Source of the DNA: Acidobacteriota bacterium
GTDB lineage: Bacteria; Acidobacteriota; Terriglobia; Terriglobales; Acidobacteriaceae
DNA length: 64,000 nt
NCBI GenBank assembly: GCA_023410055.1
Contig: JAEYQK010000106.1
Span: forward strand, 1 to 64,000
Direction of reading: 5' to 3'
The notes below the pieces were generated by a model. The model was not told the DNA's origin, ran no database searches, and saw only the letters and a list, made by a program, of their open reading frames with translations. Position numbers and translations under genes: made by a program. Shown here piece after piece: positions 59,864-64,000 of the stretch (its first letter is position 1; every line of letters starts with the position of its first letter).

Positions 59864-61522
59864 ATGACAAAAGAAATGTATGTGTCCTCGACACCACACG
59901 AGACCAAAGTGGCGGTGACTGAGGATGATCAGCTTGCAGAAATATTCTTCGAACGAGAGAACGAATACACGCTGGCTGGTTCGATCTACAAAGGGCGTGT
60001 GACTCGCGTGCTGCCCGGCATGCAGTCTGCGTTCGTCGATATTGGATTGGAACGCGACGCGTTCCTATATGTCTCGGACTTCCTGGATCTCGAAGAAGAA
60101 GACGAGGATCTCGAAGAAGTACCAGCCAAGAATTTCGTCAGCAACAAGCCCCAAGCTGAACCCCGCAATCACGATTTCCATAGAGACGGTCACCGGTCTG
60201 CCGAAGAAACACATGAAGCGGACGCTCCTGAAGCCGTGGCCGAAGAACGCGCCCAAGGCGGCTATCGCGATCAAGGCGATGAAGGATTTCGTGGCGGACG
60301 TCGCCGCCGCAGAGGACGTCGCGGTCGCGGATTCCCCGAATCGAAGTTTGCCCGTGGCGATCAGGAAGAAGGCGAACCCCAGTTAACGGAAGAGTTCGAG
60401 CCTGCGGCACCGACGTCCACTTATCCGCCAATTGTGCTACCAGGAGAGTCGATTTCGAAGTACCAAAGGAGCGAGGTTCCGGTCGCGGAACAGAAGGCTG
60501 AGGGTGAACCTTTTGTGATCGAGGGCGGCTTCGACGGTGAAGGCGAGCCAGAGTTCGAGCGTCCTGAGGCGCAGAAGGAGTTCGCCGAACCGGAAGGGCC
60601 AGCTCCTGTCGAAAGAAGCAGGGAAGCTGCACCAGAGAGAAAGCCTGCTCCTGTCAGCCAACGAATCTTGCTGCCGGGCGAGTCGATCGCGAAATACCAG
60701 AAGAAAGCCCCAGCCGAGCAAGTATCATCCGCTGCCGAAGTCTCCGCGACTTCCGAGGCTGAGGCGGCCCCATCAATCTCCGAGGAAACGACGCCGCCCG
60801 AGGCGGCAGTGCCAGCACCGGTTCCCGTTCCGGTAGAACGACCTGTGCAGCGCGTGAACTTACCTCCTGCTCCGATAGTGTTGCCCGGAGAGTCCATCTC
60901 CAAGTACAGGAAGAAGGCTGCCGAACCCGAACAAGCGCCTGAAGAGAGCGCGGTCGAAGTGGCGGGCAGCGTAGCCGAAGAGGCGACTGAACAGCCTTCT
61001 GCTCCGGTTCAGGAAGAAACTGCTGCTCCTGTTGAGGAATCCCCGAAGCCGAAGCTTGATGAGCCCCGGACTGAAGTGAGAATGGAACGGCGCAACACGG
61101 TCGCACCTTTCATTCTGCCCGGCGAATCGATTGCGAAGTATCGTCGCGCCCAGGATCGGCGCGCGAAAGCGCTGCAAGAAGAAATCGAGCGTCAGCCCGA
61201 GGAGAAGCTAGCGGAAGAGGCTTCCGAGATGGTCGCCTCCAACGAGCCCCTGGCCGTGACGCTTGAGCGCGAAATCAGCGCTGAACCTGCGCCGACAGAG
61301 GTCATTTCCGAGACGCTTGTCTCCGAACACGAATCGCTGGAAGGTACTACCGAGCCTGCACCTGAATCCACTTCAGGACAACAGGATCAAGTCGAACCGG
61401 AGGCGGAGCGGAGGTTTGAAGAGATGAACGTCGCCTCGACTTTCGGCGGAGATGCTGCTGAGCCGGCGGTTGAGTCGGAAGAACACTTTGCTGACGCCGA
61501 GGACGAGCAGGTCGAACACTAA
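59864..61522 (+). CDS. rne: Ribonuclease E/G, N-terminal part up to an in-frame TAA
   Basis: The first 552 residues. The N-terminal MTKEMYVSSTPHETKVAVTE, YTLAGSIYKGRVTRVLPGMQ and SAFVDIGLERDAFLYVSDFL are the start of the RNase E/G S1 domain. At about residue 75 the S1 fold is interrupted by a long Glu/Pro/Ala-rich, probably disordered insert. Within it is an Arg-rich patch (GGRRRRRGRRGRGFPESK) likely to bind RNA, and four copies of I-LPGESI-KY (60431, 60665, 60875, 61112). The frame ends at TAA 61520-61522, but the same frame continues directly with QTEHEEADEKEF into the catalytic part at 61613-63307. So this is either a nonsense-mutated single gene of about 1147 codons, a sequencing error, or a true split. 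ATG 59864 has GGAGA four bases upstream. Confidence 0.85.
   Translation: MTKEMYVSSTPHETKVAVTEDDQLAEIFFERENEYTLAGSIYKGRVTRVLPGMQSAFVDIGLERDAFLYVSDFLDLEEEDEDLEEVPAKNFVSNKPQAEPRNHDFHRDGHRSAEETHEADAPEAVAEERAQGGYRDQGDEGFRGGRRRRRGRRGRGFPESKFARGDQEEGEPQLTEEFEPAAPTSTYPPIVLPGESISKYQRSEVPVAEQKAEGEPFVIEGGFDGEGEPEFERPEAQKEFAEPEGPAPVERSREAAPERKPAPVSQRILLPGESIAKYQKKAPAEQVSSAAEVSATSEAEAAPSISEETTPPEAAVPAPVPVPVERPVQRVNLPPAPIVLPGESISKYRKKAAEPEQAPEESAVEVAGSVAEEATEQPSAPVQEETAAPVEESPKPKLDEPRTEVRMERRNTVAPFILPGESIAKYRRAQDRRAKALQEEIERQPEEKLAEEASEMVASNEPLAVTLEREISAEPAPTEVISETLVSEHESLEGTTEPAPESTSGQQDQVEPEAERRFEEMNVASTFGGDAAEPAVESEEHFADAEDEQVEH
60431..61141 (+). repeat. Four copies of an I-LPGESI-KY linear motif in the RNase E/G insert
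   Basis: The peptide [IV]LPGESI[AS]KY is encoded at 60431-60463, 60665-60697, 60875-60907 and 61112-61141, spaced by 69-79 codons of variable acidic sequence. Codon choice differs between copies while the peptide is kept, so selection acts on the protein. This points to a binding motif rather than a recent DNA repeat. Confidence 0.9.
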
Positions 61523-61612
61523 CAGACTGAGCACGAAGAAGCCGACGAAAAGGAGTTCCAGTCTCAGCCCGAAGAACGAACTCCGGAAGAGATCGAGTCC
61601 ACTCGCGCGTTC

Positions 61613-63307
61613 ATGCGCGAGGCGCAGGGTATCGCACTTGATCCCGCGGGCAATCAGTTCCGGCATCCCTTCGCTCCGGGCGAAGGCGATCTGGAAGAGG
61701 AAGAGATCGAAGAGGAAGACGAGTCCGATTACCGCATGTATTCGCAAGATGAGGAATCGGGCGATTTCGTGGAACTCGAGGAAGAAGTTCTGGATTCCGC
61801 TGCGCGTAAGGCCGAGACGGTCGACGCCAACGGCCTGACCGACGCCATTGAAGACGAGCTCATCGACGAAGAGACGTCAGAAGCCGAGTATCCGGCTACG
61901 AACGGCGTCGATCAGCAGATGGAAGACGAATTGGGCGAGGAATTTGAAGAAGCTGAAATGGAAGCCGAAGGCACAGCGGCGCCGTCCCCAGGCACGCCGG
62001 AGTATCGCCGTGGTGCACGGCCCCGGTTCGACCGTCGTCGTGGTGGCCATCGAGGTCCTGGCGGACGCCCAATGCGCCCGCGTCGCGAACAGCAGCGCGC
62101 CATGCCCCTTATCAGCGACCTGCTGAAGGAAGGGCAGGAAGTCCTGATCCAGATTGCAAAGGAACCGATCGGCAAGAAGGGTGCTCGAATCACGAGCCAC
62201 ATCGCTTTGCCGGGACGTTTCCTGGTCTACATGCCGACTGTCAATCACATCGGCGTTTCACGCAAAATCAACTCGGACGAAGAACGCCAGCGCCTCAAGC
62301 GGATCATGATCAGCGAACGAGAAGGTGGCCATGGCGGCTTCATCGTTCGGACGGCTGCTGCTGGTGTGGGCGAAGACGAACTCCGCGCAGATATTCGCTT
62401 CTTGAAGACTCTGTGGGCAGACATTAAGCACAGGTTCGAGTCGAACAAGGCACCGTCCCTGATCTATCACGATCTGAACCTGGTAGAGCGAATCCTGCGC
62501 GACCAGGTCACGAGCGATTTCGCCGCGCTCTGGGTTGATACTGAAGCGGAGTACGAGCGGCTCGTCCGTTTCGCAAATCGGTTCCAACCCAATTTGGTGC
62601 GGAAGATTAAGCTCTACACGAAGAGCACCCCGCTCTTCGAGCAGTTCAATATTCAGTCCGAGCTCGACAAGGCCTTGAAGTCTAAGGTTTGGTTGAAGAG
62701 CGGCGGCTATATCGTTATTAACCAGACGGAAGCGCTGGTCGCGATCGATATCAACACGGGTAAGTACGTCGGCAAGACTGCTCGCCTTGAAGATACGATC
62801 GTGAAGACGAACGTCGATGCCATAAAGGAAATCGTGCGGCAGATCAGGTTGCGCGACCTTGGCGGCATCATCGTTATCGACTTCATCGACATGGACGAGC
62901 GCAAGAACCGGCAGAAGGTCATGCAGGCGCTGGAAGAGGCGCTCCGTGCTGACCGTGCCCCGTCGAAGGTCTTGCAGTTTAACGACTTCGGCCTGGTGGC
63001 GATCACCCGCAAGCGCGTGAAGCAATCACTTGAACGCACGCTTGGCGAGCCTTGTGCATACTGCACCGGTACTGGACTGGTTAAGTCTGTGACAACGGTT
63101 TGCAACGAGATTTACGTCGAGATGCGCAAGATGTCTTCACAGCTTGAAAAGGGCGATGTGCTGCTGCGCGTGAATCCCGAGATCGCCAAGGCGCTCAAGG
63201 CGCAGGGTGGACGCTGGGTCCAGGAAATGGAAGAGATGACGAAGAAGAACATCCTGATCAAGAGCGATCCACTACTTCACCAAGAGCACTTCGACATAGA
63301 AGGATAG
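61613..63307 (+). CDS. rne: Ribonuclease E/G, catalytic part after the in-frame TAA
   Basis: 564 residues from the first ATG after the stop; the open frame itself begins right after the TAA. The acidic insert continues to about residue 150, ending in a basic patch (ARPRFDRRRGGHRGPGGRPM). The rest of the S1 domain resumes as ISDLLKEGQEVLIQIAKEPI. The RNase E/G core follows: GFIVRTAAAGVGEDEL, catalytic Asp in ALVAIDINTGKYVG and IIVIDFIDMDERKN, and the zinc-link CAYCTGTG. All catalytic elements are present, but without the first half of the S1 domain encoded before the TAA this fragment alone may be impaired. No clear ribosome binding site precedes ATG 61613, which argues that it is normally made as one protein with the upstream part. 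Confidence 0.9.
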   Translation: MREAQGIALDPAGNQFRHPFAPGEGDLEEEEIEEEDESDYRMYSQDEESGDFVELEEEVLDSAARKAETVDANGLTDAIEDELIDEETSEAEYPATNGVDQQMEDELGEEFEEAEMEAEGTAAPSPGTPEYRRGARPRFDRRRGGHRGPGGRPMRPRREQQRAMPLISDLLKEGQEVLIQIAKEPIGKKGARITSHIALPGRFLVYMPTVNHIGVSRKINSDEERQRLKRIMISEREGGHGGFIVRTAAAGVGEDELRADIRFLKTLWADIKHRFESNKAPSLIYHDLNLVERILRDQVTSDFAALWVDTEAEYERLVRFANRFQPNLVRKIKLYTKSTPLFEQFNIQSELDKALKSKVWLKSGGYIVINQTEALVAIDINTGKYVGKTARLEDTIVKTNVDAIKEIVRQIRLRDLGGIIVIDFIDMDERKNRQKVMQALEEALRADRAPSKVLQFNDFGLVAITRKRVKQSLERTLGEPCAYCTGTGLVKSVTTVCNEIYVEMRKMSSQLEKGDVLLRVNPEIAKALKAQGGRWVQEMEEMTKKNILIKSDPLLHQEHFDIEG

Positions 63308-63325
63308 TTGCTTCGCTGACGTTTG

Positions 63326-63360
63326 AAGGCCGCGGTCCCTGATCGCGGCCTTTGTTTATT
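63326..63360. terminator. Terminator between convergent rne and the BON-domain gene
   Basis: Perfect 9-base stem AAGGCCGCG / CGCGGCCTT with a 9-base loop, followed by TGTTTATT. It is 18 bases after the rne stop. Confidence 0.85.
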
Positions 63361-63364
63361 GCAG

Positions 63365-63961
63365 CTATTGCTTGGTGCTCGCTTCTTTCGGCTTTTCCTT
63401 ACTGGCGGAGGCCGAAGCGACTTCGAGGTCGTTTTGTACCGAAAACACTCCGGGGACACCTTTAGCGCGAATTCCAGCCATGTTCTTGTCATTGTCGTTA
63501 TCGACCAAGCCCACAAGCGTGGCGTGCCCGTTCTTTACGATGATGTGGATCGACGGAATGGCTCCCCACGAATACCTGCTTAGGCCGTCGAATCCGTAGA
63601 TTGCGCGATAAAGCTGCCTGCGAATACGATCATCATTCGGCGAAGGCGGCAGAACTTCTATGTTATCGACGACGTTCTCAACACCTTCGATTTTCTTGAC
63701 CGAAGCCACAGCGTCGTCTTTCACAACCTGTTGTGAAACCTGCCCTAGCAGGGTAACCGTTCGTCCATCCACTTTGAAAGCCAGGTTATCAAAGACGCTG
63801 TAGTACGGGTCCATCAGGAGTTCATGCAGTACTTCACGACTGATGCGCGCAGTCGGATCGCTCCCGCCGAGTTTCTGGCGGCTTCCCGGGAGTGCGTTGG
63901 TCTGGGCAACTGACAGGGTCGTAAGGAGTAAAGAAAAGAACACCAATCGAATGTATCGCAT
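63365..63961 (-). CDS. Exported protein with two BON domains
   Basis: A 198-residue protein starting at ATG 63961 with GGAGG ten bases upstream. Signal peptide RYIRLVFFSLLLTTLSVAQT. Two BON domains follow: the first with YYSVFDNLAFKVDGRTVTLL then GQVSQQVVKDDAVASVKKIE and GVENVVDNIEVLP, the second with SIHIIVKNGHATLVGLVDND through GVPGVFSVQNDLEV. BON domains bind membranes or lipids and are found in OsmY-like periplasmic proteins. The C-terminus is a Lys/Ser/Ala tail. Convergent with rne. Its upstream region is cut by the window edge. Confidence 0.88.
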   Translation of the reverse strand: MRYIRLVFFSLLLTTLSVAQTNALPGSRQKLGGSDPTARISREVLHELLMDPYYSVFDNLAFKVDGRTVTLLGQVSQQVVKDDAVASVKKIEGVENVVDNIEVLPPSPNDDRIRRQLYRAIYGFDGLSRYSWGAIPSIHIIVKNGHATLVGLVDNDNDKNMAGIRAKGVPGVFSVQNDLEVASASASKEKPKEASTKQ

Positions 63962-64000
63962 CAAGAGTCTACCTCCACTCGTTCTCAGCAAACTTTGATG

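Overview
The window reads as a chromosomal segment of an Acidobacteriota bacterium, probably class Terriglobia (Koribacter/Acidobacteriaceae-like). The assignment is by inference, from the gene set (S46 peptidase, mreBCD-mrdA-rodA-rne block, BON-domain and glycine-zipper exported proteins, TPR lipoprotein-like exports), the moderately high GC and the frequent GTG/TTG starts. It was not tested by database search. Most of the window is housekeeping or envelope genes on both strands. There is no phage, IS element, CRISPR array, rRNA or tRNA that I can support.

Layout. 0-4 kb: 3' end of a molybdenum hydroxylase FAD subunit of the 4-hydroxybenzoyl-CoA reductase type, a broken isoprenylcysteine methyltransferase-like gene, and a DNA-metabolism pair (a TIGR03915-like protein and a TIGR03916-like radical SAM protein). 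4-14.7 kb: S46 dipeptidyl peptidase, a cysteine desulfurase with mnmA (tRNA 2-thiolation), small membrane proteins, an SDR, an exported TPR protein, and purC-cvpA-fis-like. 14.9-18.9 kb: smc with a large acidic insert in its ATPase head. 19-24.6 kb: accessory exported proteins (ankyrin), hypE, a degenerate receiver protein and a phospholipid-methyltransferase-like enzyme. 24.6-30.2 kb: a compact five-gene minus-strand operon (asparagine synthetase, ACP, NAD-synthetase-like protein, GNAT, acyl-AMP ligase) that looks like an uncharacterised amidation/acyl-transfer pathway. 30.4-36 kb: an L,D-transpeptidase pseudogene and a very long lhr helicase. 36-50 kb: kdsC, TPR protein, class A PBP, proS, hybrid histidine kinase, dinB, alanine dehydrogenase and an aldehyde dehydrogenase. 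50.6-63.3 kb: FecR protein, mreB-mreC-mreD, an Arg/Asp-rich exported protein, mrdA-rodA and an RNase E/G gene, i.e. the cell-elongation locus. 64 kb: BON-domain protein.

The most striking signal is a set of short palindromic repeats. They occur between genes and also, in frame, inside conserved proteins: seven places in lhr, one in mnmA and two tandem copies in the radical SAM gene. Related copies are always read in the same frame on the same strand within lhr and the radical SAM gene, giving recurring peptides such as VAPDSSPA, GAAPFP-GEG, EGAPS and VPxVREANxG. They behave like the protein-embedded palindromic elements described in Rickettsia. Two other repeat families (a GTGATCGG/AAGGACGC composite and a GATTCCTCGTCGCTGCGC element) lie only between genes.

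A second notable point is the RNase E/G locus. The S1 domain is split by an insert of more than 600 residues that carries four copies of a LPGESI-KY motif. A single in-frame TAA lies inside that insert, and the start codon sits behind a hairpin that overlaps the ribosome binding site. Two further genes in the window are broken (ICMT-like and L,D-transpeptidase), so either gene decay or sequencing errors must be considered for all three.
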